From: Lunularia cruciata
Taxonomy: Eukaryota; Streptophyta; Marchantiopsida; Lunulariales; Lunulariaceae
Direction of reading: 5' to 3'
Length of the DNA: 64,000 nucleotides
NCBI GenBank assembly: GCA_948567375.1
Contig: OX419758.1
Span: 18,109,001 to 18,173,000 of the forward strand
Of the stretch, positions 1 to 13,100 are shown in pieces. Both the position numbers and the translations under genes were made by a program. Under the pieces are notes generated by a model. It was not told where the DNA came from. It searched no databases and was given only the letters and a program-made list of their open reading frames with translations. Each line of letters begins with the position of its first letter. Position 1 is the stretch's first letter.

Positions 1-1080
1 TTTATAGAGATGCCACTTGGTAAATTGGGATCTCTAACTACCTTGGTTGGCCATGGGCAATAAGTTCAATCAGAAGCTTTTTTAACATCCTTCTCTCCTT
101 ACTTTCTACCATATGGATAAGATCCATACTTATCTATAGCTATTTGCCATGATGTTATTCTAGTTTTGGACTTGGATGATCCAAATGTATGAATGAGTTC
201 ATGTTCTCAAGTGCAAAGACCTTTCAAAGATTGATGTCTATGGTCTTTGAGAACTTAGCAATTACTCATCAAAGGGATACATTACACTATGCTACTATTC
301 AAGGAAGAGTTTATAGACCCTTAATTTTTCAATTTCATTTTGAGGATTATGTATATCTACAACAAACTACACCAATAGTAATTGATGTGACTATAGGCCG
401 CATTATCTTGAGAGTGTGTGAGGTTTTTCCTTCCAAAGTCCTCATGTTGGAAGGAAATGATGGTGTTGTTTGGAAGGATTATATGCAAAATTCTATGTCA
501 TGTCACATCCCAAACATTGATGGCATTATGGATCCAAGCTTGGTAGTTGTTTTGTGTGGACGGTGTATGTCATGTGGCTCTTTTGGTGAAGTTTCTACAA
601 AGTTGATGTGTGATAGTTGTTTGAGAGGATGGCATATGGTATGTTTGACTCCTTTCATGATGGTTCCCTAAGGACAATGACTATTTCCTTGACATGCTTG
701 ACCTATAGCTAGTTCACTCCTTATGTGGTATAAATTGTAGACAAGCTACTAAAAATGGGGCTTGATAGCACTCAGCCTCTTGATCCACCATAGGATATAT
801 CACATGCTTAGAGTAGACAACTATTTGGAGTTAGAGAGACTTAACCACCAATTAGGGAGAATTGTGGCACTTTGGAGTTCATATGTGATTTTCTGTATGA
901 GTTGTGTTTCTATAGTGTATGACGTTGACAATGATATATATATGTATAAAAATTATCATGATATTTGCAACATCAAAGCTAATTTATTTTGGGATGCTAG
1001 AGTGTTATATTTGACATTCATAAATATATCAATATTTGCTTGGAAACAACTTAGTGGTGGTAAGATTTCATGTTAGGGAT
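1..1080 (+). mobile_element. Ty3/gypsy retrotransposon remnant, 3' part of pol
   Basis: The first 190 bases correspond, on the opposite strand, to 57,700-57,850, which lies just downstream of a recognisable integrase core. The match resumes with bases 189-350 against about 57,480-57,620. This stretch is therefore the region after the integrase core of the same element family, followed by a zinc-finger tail. Stops and frameshifts break it. No LTR can be recognised in the window, so the left boundary lies outside and the right one is uncertain. Assignment to Ty3/gypsy rests on the integrase in the sister copy. Confidence 0.6.
189..671 (+). pseudogene. Post-integrase segment with truncated PHD-like zinc finger
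   Basis: A 160-codon open stretch of the gypsy remnant. Near its end the translation shows C-x2-C, an 11-residue spacer, C-x2-C, x4, H-x2-C, the first six ligands of a C4HC3 PHD finger (RCMSC, then CDSC, then GWHMVC). A stop at 669-671 cuts the finger. Past it the same frame reads G-Q-stop-L-F-P-stop-H-A, which fits the usual end of a PHD finger (Trp, then Cys-Pro) if two TGA codons replaced Trp and Cys. PHD fingers in host proteins bind histone H3 tails; in an integrase tail one could guide insertion into chromatin, but that is inference. The copy is dead. Confidence 0.5.
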
Positions 1081-2640
1081 ATTGATCACTTTGTTAGATC
1101 TACCATTTACACCATCATCTGGATTGTTAGATAGGCCATCAAAGGTGCCTTTAGGTTTATAGTTCTATGTTGTTTTATATGTTATCCCTTCAAAGTGCAA
1201 CTCTAGTGAGCCTTTGAGCTCTTGTTTATGGTAGGCAAAGACCGACAAACATCACATTGAGTGTCTTAGGTAGAGTGTGTGCAACTTGATAGTGTTATTG
1301 GAGCCTGTTGTTGGTAGTATATTGACTTGAGTGTTAAGTTTTTGATCCAAGTTGAATTTGTGATTCACTTATTATTGTAATACTTTAGAGTTATTATATG
1401 ATTTTCTATGAGTTGTGTCTCTGCAATATATATTGACATCAATGTATATTTGTAGTAATATATATATGCACAACACTTTTATGGCATTATGCTATCCTTC
1501 AATATAGTATATTGATCTATCTATGCCATCTCCTAGTGAATTAAAATACATCCTCTCCTTTTTTTAATCATCTTCTTTTCCTTAATATGTAATCCAATGC
1601 TTATGAGTTACCAATCATATCAATAGAATAGGAAGGAGAAAGGAAGATCATTGAGACCATCTATTATTCTATGGTCTCAATTACTTGGCTTGATTACATA
1701 CACTAAATGTCAAAGCATTATAAGCATTATACTTACATATTAAAGAATGCAAATGGAAATTTAAATAATTTAAAAAAAATCAATTTATGTATGTTATGCA
1801 TTATGTATACATAAGACAATGTTTATACTATACACATAAATTAATTATCCTCATGAGTATGAAAGGTAGTATATCAAATAAGATATCATATTAATATATG
1901 CATTCTATATGCATACAAAGATACATACCAAAGTGTACTACCTTAAACATTCAAAACTTCAAAAGTATATTATTGGATTTGAAGCATTATACACTTACAA
2001 GGTAGCAAACTAAAGGAGGTCATATTATGAACTTAAAAAAGCTTTAGTATTGTATCATACAATTTTAATGCTCAATATTGATAAACTTGGAGCATTATGT
2101 TCTCATAAGGTAGCACATTTATATCTATTACGTTATGAATATGAAATCTTAGTTACTTATTGTTATATAAGAGCATTATGTGCATATAAGGTACACTATC
2201 TACTTAATTTTATATTGACAGCAAGATGTTTGGTGCTTATTAGTACATATGGAGTAGCATATGCAAATAAGGTGGTATGCACTTATTATGTGTGCATAAT
2301 GATAAGATAACTTCAAGCATGAAAGGAGAAAATATGCATATTTATATTTCCTATATGGTTCTAGAATATTTAGGTCTCTATATCCAACTTCTACTGACCT
2401 TTGTGGTGCCCAAAAATTTTTTGAGTTCATAAGTGTAGTTTTTTATATCTATACAATAAATTTAGTGCAATTTTCCTCAACTTTATGGAAGAAAATCCCA
2501 AAGTTCTATTGAAATAGTTATGTATGAAGGAGGGAGTGAGTTGAAGCATTTCTTGATGCATGGGATGTACTTTCATTGAAATATCAAAGTTCTGGAGTGA
2601 ACCTTGAGGGAATTTTGTAGGAGGTTCATACAGATGTTTA
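1081..2640. other. AT-rich DNA without a recognisable gene
   Basis: Very AT-rich sequence with many short, unrelated open stretches on both strands. No domain, splice structure or clean repeat boundary is visible. It probably consists of old retroelement or LTR sequence. Confidence 0.5.
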
Positions 2641-5050
2641 AATGGTGCCACCAAAAGAAAAGGTTGAAAAAGACACCTTCATGCAATTTGTGTGTATGTC
2701 TCATGTAAGAGTACCAAGGAAGACAAAAAAAATGACTAAGGATGAGCAAAGAAGAAGTTGGTGGGAGAATTTATCATTGTGAAAAATCCCAATTAATGCT
2801 TTAGCTTGTTTGTAATTGAGCAGTCTACAATGTGGGTTCTTAGATTCTCAAACAAAATGAAAAAGAAAGCAAGACAATCAAAGTAATAGGGTGGAACATT
2901 CAGAGTCCTTGAGTTGATAAGTGGAAGATGGAAGCAAGATGTGCTAAATTGGTAGAAATGCAATAGAATCCAATGGTAGAAGGAACATGAGAGCTCATGT
3001 TCCTTCTTTGGAATTGGGAAGTTAGTTTTCCTTGGATTTTGCACAAAATGATTGATGGTTGTATGGATGGTAGCTAAGATTGTAGGGGTAATCCACAAGC
3101 TTGGGACCAAAACAATTGGTCCATGGTATTGGGAGTAGAAGCTAAGGTCCATGAGGTTTAACATTTGATTATAAGTTTGGGCCAAAGGATGAAACTGATG
3201 AAATTAAGGCAGCCCCAAAGACCAATCAAGGAATGTTATTGTGTGAGGTCCTACCAAGATCCTATTGAGAGAAGTTATTTCAGCTTGATAAATTACTTGA
3301 GTGAAAGTACAATCTACATCAATGTCACTCAAGCTAAAAAAAGATTTATAATGTACTTCTTGGGGCAAGTTTGAATTGGAGTAAGATATTTGATATGTAT
3401 GTGGAAATAATGGTGAGGTACTTAGATGGAGATTTTAGGGCACACTATATTATATGGTTTGCTATGCATCCGTATTTTTGGCTCAACCTACAGTCAAGTG
3501 AGGATGTCAAAAGTTTCCCAATCACTTTTATTCAAACAAAGTCCTATATTGAGATCTCAATGACATTTGCTTCATGGAGCAAATTCAAGCAAGTGACAAG
3601 TAGTTTTGATTGACAAGAAATTTTGTAGAGGTAGGATGTGAATGTATTAAGAAGAAGCCAAAGAAAGCACTTTCCCACCATCCAAGAAATCTTTAGCCAG
3701 TGTTGCGAAGCAACCTCGTAAAGAACCTGAGGAACCATTGAACTTTCTTTGGGATATGATGTTACAATAGGATCACAAGCCAAGAATATTGTTGATGAAG
3801 ATGAGTTAAATTTGCAAGAATCAAGATCAAAGACAAATTTGGGAGAAGAGAAAGATGATTGATTATGATGTATAGGTAGGTCCCTAGGGTTGAAGAATTA
3901 GCAATCGGATCTGTTTGGGTTGAAGTTGGACCTAGGTGGATGAGATAAAGAGTCTAGAAGGAGTCCTTGAAGCCAAAATAGAGCCAAGCACAAAACCCAA
4001 ATTATTTCACCATGACCAAATTAGAAAAAGAGAAGACATCATGGGTTATGATGCCTAGTGTTAGTAATGACCAACAATTTGATGGGCCTAAATTCATCAT
4101 GGGCATTTTGTATCCCTTTGTAAGTTACCTACAAACAATGTTGCTAATATATAAGGCTGACCATTTTGAGGTGAAGGCTTACACTTCACTAGTGAAGGCA
4201 ATGCACAATGATGAAACTATTCTACAAGGGAAACTAGACAATGCTAGGGTCAACTACAAGCATGAAAAATTGCTAATGGTGTGCAGATTGAAGTCTTGGA
4301 AAGAGAATCTGAAGAAAAGAGTAAGGAATTGTCGCATAAGTTAGTAATAATTCAGTTGTAGACCAAAAAGATAAGATGATTTTAAGATGAATTTGAGTGT
4401 GCTAAGGTGTCAAGCTCATAGAAGTAGAAAGATTAAGAAAATGAACTTTGGAAGCAAAGTAAAGAGGAGAGACAACTTTGCCCAAACCATGCTCTATGTA
4501 GATTAAAGCCAAAGCACTTGAGTTTTTGCTGGTGACACTTTGGAAAGAGCACACCCTAGAAGTGGGATGCATGAAATTTGAGTGGCCAAAGTTGAGAATT
4601 GACAAGGGACTCAAACAAGAGGAAGCAATTTTAGCTAAATAGAAGGATTTGTTGCAATTAGAGAAGAAAGGTGAATCTTACAAGAGAAACATTGTAAGAA
4701 TTCATACTTCACTTTCAAGATAGCATGTTAACCTTGCTGGAAGTTACAATGATCAAGGCTCAACTACATGAGCTTAACCTGCAAGTTCAAGAGGTGAGGA
4801 TGAAGGAGGCACAAGAAATTACTGGTCAAAATTCATAGTCATCATGATAGAAAGATGAGTGACGCTTGTGACAATCTTAGTTTAGACATTATTTTGATGC
4901 AAAGTGACTTAAAGGAGTTCTATAATTAGTTGAACCCAAATTTCCTTTGTAGGATGAACCACTAGAATGTGTAGTTTTAGCAAAAGATGATATGATAGTT
5001 AGGAAGAAGTAGGAAGATCAAGAGTTCAAATGGTCTAGTGCCAGCATTTA
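2640..5050 (+). pseudogene. Decayed coding-like sequence, possibly retroelement gag
   Basis: On the + strand several adjacent stretches read like protein but are cut by many stops: a Lys-rich start near 2,640, a Trp/Tyr-rich stretch at 3,371-3,613 (with WSKIFDMYVEIMVRYLDG), and a charged, coil-like stretch at 4,012-4,344. I do not recognise a family. Lysine- and glutamate-rich composition and its place in an AT-rich repeat block suggest the gag-like part of a dead element. It could equally be a degraded host gene. Confidence 0.3.
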
Positions 5051-8000
5051 ATGTGTTAGATTAGTGTAATGCCCAAAGTGACAATAATTTTTTGGATTTT
5101 ATAACTCTTGAGTGGTCTGGCTATTTAGAGTAGACTTTAGAAGTGCTTTCTCATTCAATAAGAGAAAATGGTGAATAAGTGAAAAGTGAAAGTGCTCCTT
5201 GTCATTTTTCTCACTTCTTGTGAGCAATTCTTGCAACTTCATGTTTAATTTTCTGATGAATCTTTCAATGAGATGTCGAGTTTTCTATGTGTTGGATCTT
5301 GAACATTTGTGACTTTAAATGTGTATCTTTGGTTGATCCACCATAAGTGATTCCTTGATAGATCTTAAGTGAATTATAGGATTGAAAGTTATTAGACTTT
5401 GAGGTGAAGTATGAGAGTTTGTGATGAAGTAATGGCATGGGAAATGCATGCCTTCTAGGAAAGGTGGAACATGATTTCAAGCTAACAAACTTTCTAGGGA
5501 AGTGGACATTTTGGTATTAAATTGAATCACCACATTTGGGTCTAAGTTGGATTTAGAGTTATAGAGATTGTGATTTTTTATTCTTTGTTTCTACAATACG
5601 TCTTCTTGGTGTTGTTGTACTCTTTTGGGAGTGATTTCTGCAAACTTGTTTGAAGATGTGATAACAAAGAACAACATTGGTGACTTTCACTTTGTATTAA
5701 CCATTTTTTACAAATATTCTCATGTGAATGAATGATTACTTGCATCTTTACTACAATTGTGTAGGTTGGAGGTTATCACAATCTTCAAGAAGGAGCTTTC
5801 AATCCCTATGCTTCAATTTCACCTTGTAGATTGTAGGTTTATCTTTTGAGACCAACTTTTTTGACCATCAAGAAGGATCTTTGATTTCTAATGCTTCAAT
5901 TTCACCTTGTATAATGTATGTATGAAGAAGAGTTATTGTTTCAAATGGAAAAACAAAAAACTTCTCTACTATCAATCCTACTTTCATACCTATGATAATG
6001 AAACCTAATTTGGATATATTTATATCTTGAGATGAAAGTCCTAAAAATAATTTATTTTGCAACCCCTACATCAACATCTAAACTTTCACGATGATCCATA
6101 AAACTAACTTTTCTATCAAGTCCATTACATAGAACCTATGGTTATCATGATCCTTGGGTTTGGAGTGTTCTCTTTTAACTTCCAAAAAGAGAATCAGGTG
6201 AATTAATTCATAATATAGAAATTACAAAGTTTGAAGAAAAGTAAAGGTAGAAGAAATCATTGAAGTAAGAAAAAAGAGCAATAGGAAATGAAAACAGAAA
6301 ACCTCAAAAACAAAGAAGATGAAAAATATATTTTACTTTTCAAATTTCAAATTTCAAATTGGTGGTGCTACAAATCCAAATAATAATTTTATTTTCTGAA
6401 TTTGTATATAGAAAAATACCTATAGAGCAATTTAAGAATTTTTCAATAATCTTCTGTCACTCCGTGCTTCTTTGTCCACTTTGCTTAAGCTGAAAGAATG
6501 ATAATTTATACAACATAAATTTACAAGGCATAATTTAATATTTCATTAATTCTTATGATACTAATAAGATGCAACGAGAAATGTAAAGCGTTAAATATAT
6601 TTTTTGCCAATAGAGAAGTGCTCCTAGCAAACACAAGTCTCTGGTATATAAACACTTGTTTAATATAAGAAAATTATGACATTGTGTTTGAAAGGTTATG
6701 TGGATTTGGACCTAGCTCAATATGAGTTCAAAACCATCAAGATTTAGTCGTCATCTTGAACACTTGAATAAATTAGCAAGGGACATGTTTATATATGAGG
6801 TTGTGCGATTATATAAAGTGATCATTTTGGGTCTAAGATATTAGAGTTCAAGCTAAGTTGATGATTCCATAACAATTTCATTAAAAAATGATGATACGAT
6901 GGTATGCCACGACGATGAAGATGCCTTGGTTGATAGATATTCGAAAGATGTTGGGTAGTTAGGTACTTTCCAAAATTTGTCCATTGGTTGGAAGAAGGTG
7001 ACATATACGAGAATCAAGAAACAATTGTTAAATATATAAAAATTGATATTGTTTGTATATGATTTTGTACTTACCATAAGATAACAACTTAAAACCGGCA
7101 AAATTATCAAAGTCATTATGGATAATACTTTTACTTGTGATAGGGAAGTCTAGCAAACCTGTAACTCGATCAAATAAGAGGAATTCTTCAGACAATAGTT
7201 CTGACCTCTAGAGAACGCCTAGTTTTAAATGCTGAATGGTTTTGTGAGTTTTTTAATTGAAAATCTTTTTATGAAGGTGTTTGATTAAATTTTTGAATAA
7301 AAAATTCTCTCCACAATGTAAATATTTAGAGTTTTGCACGTATAATATATACTTCTATCTGGGAATTAATATCTTATATAGCTTTCTGTCAGTTTCTATT
7401 TCCATTTGAAGAAACTAGAGGGCTTTATATGCAGAATTTCAATTTTTTATGGGCTTATATAACTTCAATACTGATTATTTTTTATCTGAAGATTATAATT
7501 GAATTTTTTAGAATTTAAAAAAATTAGAATAGAGTCTTTTTCACACATAGTACGTTTTATTTCAGTTACATGTCTTGGAAAATCAAGACATTGTATATTC
7601 TTTAACTACTTTGTTCTTATTTTTTAAATGTAGTCCAACCTCAATGTACTGCACCTTTATACAAAACAGAAAACTCATAATTTCAGTACTTATTTACCAT
7701 TAGAATCTACTCAATAAAGAGCTCAAATGCGTGGCCACTAATATGTTGAAATCGATAGAGAATAAAAAATTTTGGTTCTTGTATTTAATCTATCTTCGAA
7801 TTAAAAAGTATCACCGAATTGGAGGATCAAATTTGACATTCAAACTCATATAATACAACTAAATTATGCACAGAAACTTAATACTAACCGTCTGGATTCC
7901 CAATATAATATTCAATATCAAAAACCAAATTTAAAGCATTAATTCACGTTGGGGTCGTTCTGTACCCGTTATAACTTAAAGCCATTGGCTGTCTGACGTC

Positions 8001-8240
8001 AGAATAATTGTAGATTCAATCTATCCTTAAAAGGAAATTCAAAAGCTATAAACCTTGGAATCTTTTTCATTAAGCATAAGCCATGGAGATCGATTTCCGC
8101 TATAGGTATAGGAATATACAGTACACGTTTGAGTCTTTCATGTTTATGAACCCTGATCTCTTCTAACATCTTGTAACATTCTTTTTAGAGTAGGTAATTT
8201 GAGTTACGCCTAGTCTTTTCCAATATTTGAGAAAGTAGGA
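5051..8240. other. AT-rich intergenic DNA
   Basis: No gene recognised. There is a short direct repeat of about 21 bases (atgcttcaatttcacct...) at 5,808 and 5,891, period 83. At 7,994-8,001 there is a palindromic TGACGTCA, the core bZIP/TGA-factor site, with an ATTGG box about 10 bases upstream. This could be promoter sequence but no gene is anchored to it. A minus-strand open stretch at 6,853-7,116 was not identifiable. Confidence 0.4.
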
Positions 8241-8950
8241 AAGATATCTACTACATCTTGAATAAACAGGACTCGTCCGCGGGAATAAGTGGCTGTTCAA
8301 CACGTGGTATTAGCTCGTATGTGGAGAACAGCGCGTCAAGAGAAGAAAGGACAGTGAGCGAAGGAGAAGACTAACGAGGCCTGTGCTGCTACTGTTTGCG
8401 AGGAACTAGTGATTTTGAGAAGTCTGCAGTGATTTGAAGGATGGATGGCTAGTGGACTTGGCTTGTCTGATTTACAATCTAACTGCGTGGTTGAGGGGGT
8501 GAATTGAAGTGGCTTTTGTTCAGATTTGTGTTTCCCTGAAGTGCTTGAAGTTGGGAGAGAAAGGTGCGCAGCTGATCGTGCAGGAATAGGGATGAGAGGG
8601 AGTGGAATCGTGCACTAGATTGATGAAAATCACCTGATCTGGTGGAAGTAGTAAAATTTATCCCGGAATTGTAATTCTAGGGTGAGGTGGATCAAAATCC
8701 GGATTCGATGGTCTGCGAATTCATGTACAAGAAGCGGAAGGGTTTATGAAAGTTGAAAGAAAATGCAGTTTGAATTTGGAAAGTCTTGGATCTTTTAGAT
8801 AGAAATCCCGAGGCATTTCCAAGTCAGAAATTATGATCACGAGGAGACGAAGAAGTTTGAGCGAAATGCACCGGCTCATGTCGCTGTTACTTTTAGTGAT
8901 GCTTTCAGAGCATTCAGATGGCCTCTCTGCGCAACCAGAGATTTGGTCTT
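8241..8950 (+). other. Region upstream of duplicated segment A; possible secreted-peptide frame
   Basis: Composition shifts here to gene-like. A + strand frame starting with ATG at 8,834 encodes an Arg-rich start, then a hydrophobic run (LMSLLLLVML) resembling a signal peptide, and runs into segment A as SLDFWQQTG before a TGA. Copy B has a matching DFWQ reading in the same register but a different upstream sequence. It may be a first exon with no recognisable partner. Confidence 0.25.
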
Positions 8951-11520
8951 CTCTAGATTTCTGGCAACAGACTGGAGTCAGAAGATGAATGTGAACGTTG
9001 GGTTGTAAATTCGACATGTCACTCTGTTCAGTTCAGTTTCTGGGGATTTCTGGAAATTTACTCGTTTAGAGCGCTGCCGAAGAATCAACTTCTTCATTTC
9101 TGTGGTCTTTCCTCTCCCAAGTGATTGAAATTCGTTCATTTCAGAGACTGTTGTTGGTCAGCTCGCAGATGGCACCGCCTGGTGCCGGGACAGAGAGACG
9201 GAGGAGTGGAATTTGCTGAGTGCTCCTTTGCTTCAATTTCAGCGTCATTCTCTGGTGGCCGAAAGAAGCCCACTTCTTTCTATGCACGAATTAAACCGCT
9301 TGGCGGGGTTCCTGAAGCAAAGTCAGTACTTTCACCGTTTAAATCGAATAGTGAGAAAGTACTGTTTGCAAGACCTGTCCACGCAGGATATATTTACATA
9401 GTTCATACTTGAACTGAGCATCTGCTCTCCTCTTTTTTCTGGTTCTGGTTCTACCTGATTGATAGAAAGTGTTGTTCACTTTTGAAGACATATGTCCATT
9501 TTCCTCTGCTAGAAGGCGTAGGTTGCACACAGAAACAAGATTCATCTCAGTGAAAACGTTCACCTCGCTAATCATCCTCTTGTGGGCAGGGAACATCACC
9601 GGCATTGAAGAAAGTTGAATATCATAGCGTGCCGCATTGCTGGAGATGGGCCGCTGCATGTTTCGGGCTCTTGTAAGGACTCCGACTATGTCGAGGTGCA
9701 CTTTAAGGACAGGATTTAGGCTTTTCAGATGTTGAAAGAGATGTTGCTTGTGTACGAGTAATAGTTAATCTCCACCCCACGTTGGAGGGAGTTATAGTTC
9801 ATCATCAGATCGTTGTGTGTTCTCGGGGGTGTAGATCTCCCGTTTCACGAACTGCTTCTGCTCTCACTATTCATATACCCCCTCCAATCAGTTCCTAGTT
9901 TCCAGCATATAATTGTGAGATGTTGGGCCGATCATTCATATGCAGATGCGCAAGCGACGTGGAACGATCTTTAATCTAATTTATCCCGTTTCTTTGCAGG
10001 TAGTAGGAATGGCTAGTAATAAGGGATATAGCCTGAGTTATATCGATGAAGAGCACGAGGCTGGCAAGTAAACGTTCCATGAAAGGAGCTTCTGCATAGC
10101 TGGAAGCATTTTAACCACGGTATTACTTGGCAATTTAAGGAATTCACAACATCTGAATTTGTCATAGCACCCGTCATCTCTGTAAATTCGAAGTCTGCAA
10201 AGGCCATGTTGATAGTTTTCCAATCAGTGCTTGACAATCAGTATGTTACACCTTACAAAATCCTCTAATATAATATTTATTGAGCATACACGGTCTAGTC
10301 TATCTTTTCTCCTGCCCATTATTTTGTTTCGGTGTCCGTTTACTTCATTGCTCTAGATGTATTTGAGGAAGATAAAAGGAAATGTCTTCTAAACTCCGAG
10401 AGGTACAAGTACGAGCAATGAATTCTTGATGGGTCAAACTTAGCGCTTTTCAATAAGCAATGGTTGTCGAACTCTCGGAAATGGCATGAAGGACTTCAAT
10501 GGAAAAGAGAAGGAGTTTGAATAAAGAAGATACTAGATCACACAGTACTAAGGCAGATTATCTCAAGTCGATATAAAAGGTACTAACTGTAGTGCTCAGG
10601 AAACGGATGTTTGAGAGTTTCTGAAGTTATCACCAAACCGAACGTAGTATGAACCTATTTATAATATGAAGTGTAGAGCAAAAGTTAAGATTGGTTATGT
10701 TATCTTGGAACAACCTTGATAGTTTCGTTGTCCGGTATACCGAACAGCATTCCGTCCATTTCTTTTTCCAGCATTTTGATCGATATTTACAGTTGTCTGG
10801 AAAACGATACTATGTTTTAAGTGACGAGGGGCTGTGGAGCTGGAACTGTGCATGTTGTTAGGAGGGACAGATGATTAGGCGAGAAAATAGCCAAGCACTG
10901 TTGAACTTTTCAATTTGGACTTCATGCTGACACTGTCTTCTATCCTCGTAATAAACGAATCCTATCGGATGGCAGTGATTCATCCTCTCTGTAGGTATGA
11001 CCAACGGAGTAACAAGCACGAAAAGGCTCTGGTCGTGATAACAGTCGAAGAATTACTTAAGCGGTAAACTGATTTCTGCAGCAGTGGGTCTAGTTGACTT
11101 CAATTTACTGCGTAGTCTATTTGCTATGGCGCAGGTGAAGTGAAGGCACCTGTAAATTGAAATCCGTTAACTCTAGTGCTGACGATGGAGAGTTAAGTTT
11201 GTAGTCATATTTTATGTGAACTCGATATGGCATCAGATAAGTAACTGGCTTTGTCTTTCTCAATACAGATACTGTATAGGAATTACTAGCCCAAGTTTCT
11301 GGGGTGGTGAATGCGATCTTCTGGTGAGCATCTCTGCTTCTTACTATCTAACCTACTTATGGACACAGCTGAGTCTGAATAGAGTGAGGAAGTTGATATT
11401 ATATCTTGCTAGTCCGGATTATGAACAATAAACTACACGCGTTAGCACAGAGGAATGGTTTTCTGGATCTACCCAGCATTGCTGATTCTGAAGTTGAGGG
11501 ATCAATACATGTAAATTCTG
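8951..11520 (+). repeat. Duplicated segment, copy A
   Basis: This 2.6-kb segment matches 29,862-32,575 in the same orientation along almost its whole length, including parts that look intronic. Landmarks shared by both: TTCTGGCAA near the start, an ARIKP-encoding stretch, GGGAACATCACCGGCATTG, the SLSYIDEE exon, and FWxxFxDLPxI near the end. Copy A differs by a 1-base deletion near 9,220 that shifts the leading reading frame, a GC instead of a GT splice donor at 10,064 and an in-frame TAG at 11,277. Copy B has an extra block of about 130 bases near 31,255-31,375. Copy A looks like the decayed partner. Confidence 0.8.
10009..11519 (+). pseudogene. Broken copy of the small spliced gene in segment B
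   Basis: The equivalents of the three exons inferred in copy B are found at about 10,000-10,063 (ATG at 10,009), 11,269-11,323 and from 11,453. Exon 1 encodes a peptide containing SLSYIDEEHEAG and ends at a GC donor (G|GCAAGT), where copy B has GTAAGT. Exon 2 keeps the acceptor (CAATACAG) and the GTGAGC donor, but its fourth codon has become TAG where copy B has Lys. Exon 3 then reads on to a TAA at a different place from copy B. The family is unknown, and 'pseudogene' depends on the exon model being right. Confidence 0.4.
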
Positions 11521-13010
11521 TGAAGTCTTTTATTTCAATTGTTTCGTTGGTTCATAAATCAAAAATAGGAACAGCTTGTTAATTAAAAGATTCAGTTGCT
11601 AATAGGGGTCGCTTCTCTTAGACTAGAATCTTTGTTCATAAGAATTAGCTCTACTGTATCAATGTTATCCAAAAACTGTTTGAAGTCTTAAAAGAGTAAT
11701 TTGTCTCATAATCTCAATCATAACACTAAGTATTATCTGCATCAACATGTTTTAGATTCAACTCCTTTTACAATTTCAATATATCCCTTTCAGAAATCTC
11801 TTCCCCGAATTTTGGCTTCAATCTCTGTTTTCAAAGCATGCTTAATGGAAGACATTTCATTTCCTAGTATGTTTAATTGTTTGATACCTTACCGTTGTGA
11901 CAGTATCAAACTTAATTGAAATGTGTAAGGTGAGCACCTTGGCAAACATGCTAGATCTGTTTGCCAACAAGAAGTCTCCTTGAAACTATAAAATTTACCC
12001 GTTGGATTACTGCAAACCTACTATAGACCAGAATATGGCTATTTACCCAAATATTAATGCATTAATGGAAGACTCATTGTTCTTTTATAGTACAAACGGC
12101 GGTTTTACAGGAGGTAAATGAGAATGGACTAGTTCAATAAAAGTTATTTTTAGGTTAGGTGTCCAATCGCTTTCCACCCAACGTTCAAGAATTTCAGAAC
12201 TATTCACAACGACAGCTCACAGCTTCCGTTTTTTAATTTCCTTGCAACTTACATCAAAGAAACATAGAGAGAAATGACTGGAGTTTCACTCAGAATTGGA
12301 GTTATTGAACTTGAGAGTTCAATCTCCAAAGTATCGTCAGAGGTTTCAAAGACTCAAAGATGTAATATCTGTCGTAAATTTGTGAATGAGCCGAAGGACG
12401 GAGGAATGTTACCTGTACATTCCAGGTTACCTTTTGATCCACCTGGTATAAGATTACATGCATACATATTGTTATATGAATCTATTACCAATGGAGCAAT
12501 TTGATAACAGAAATCTATTCACTAGAGAGTTCTGTACGTCCATTGTAATATGTAGCTCAAGCAGAGTTCTTTCTTTCAGTTCTACCGACAGCATCCGGGC
12601 TACATCGCGGGGAAGATATGAACATAAATCGTTCACAGAACCCAGAAACTCAAGTTAACTGGTACAAGGGTTCCAACTGTATTATGTCTCGCATTCGATT
12701 GTGGTCGGTACAAGTGAAGAAAACGCGTGCATGTACGCTACTACCGAAACAGAAGTCTATGGGATTGTCACCCAACTTCCCATAGGTAAATAGAATCTGT
12801 TAAGAATGGTGTTGCAGTTAAGCTCCTCTGAACTTGGCGACTTCGTGCGCCACTGAAGATCAATTAGTTTCTGGGACAGCATTTTATCCCACGTAACAGT
12901 TCAGGAGGCACCAGGCGATGTTTTCACTTTTAACGCAGGTCGACTTTTTCTGGAGGGTTTTCCTTTGGGCACAGGAACCTGAACACAATGGAGAACATCA
13001 TTTGAGACTA
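11521..13010. other. No supported gene
   Basis: Nothing convincing is visible. A 76-codon + strand frame at 12,274-12,504 (with a CNIC motif) and a frame at 11,701-11,919 have no recognisable domains or conserved partner in this window. Confidence 0.4.
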
Positions 13011-13011
13011 C

Positions 13012-13100
13012 CATTTGAGATTACCAAGGATGGTAAGACCCATTTGGTGGGTCTTCCCATCCTTCATGTGTTCTACGTGGTCGCCTTTTCTTTGTACCTA
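13012..13100 (+). mobile_element. 3'-terminal fragment of the non-LTR element family
   Basis: The bases around GGTGGGTCTTCCCATCCTTC, followed by a CCTTTT-rich end, match the 3' end of the element at 18,070-18,123. The upstream hairpin and coding part are absent. Within it, 13,028-13,062 is an inverted repeat: two 15-base arms with one mismatch around a 5-base loop. The second arm is the family's own conserved terminal sequence, so the fold-back probably arose at or after insertion. Confidence 0.45.

Noticed and set aside
6853-7116. Possible exon on minus strand (FFQPMDKFWKVPNYP)
   Set aside because: Isolated 87-codon frame in AT-rich DNA, no splice partner and no domain.
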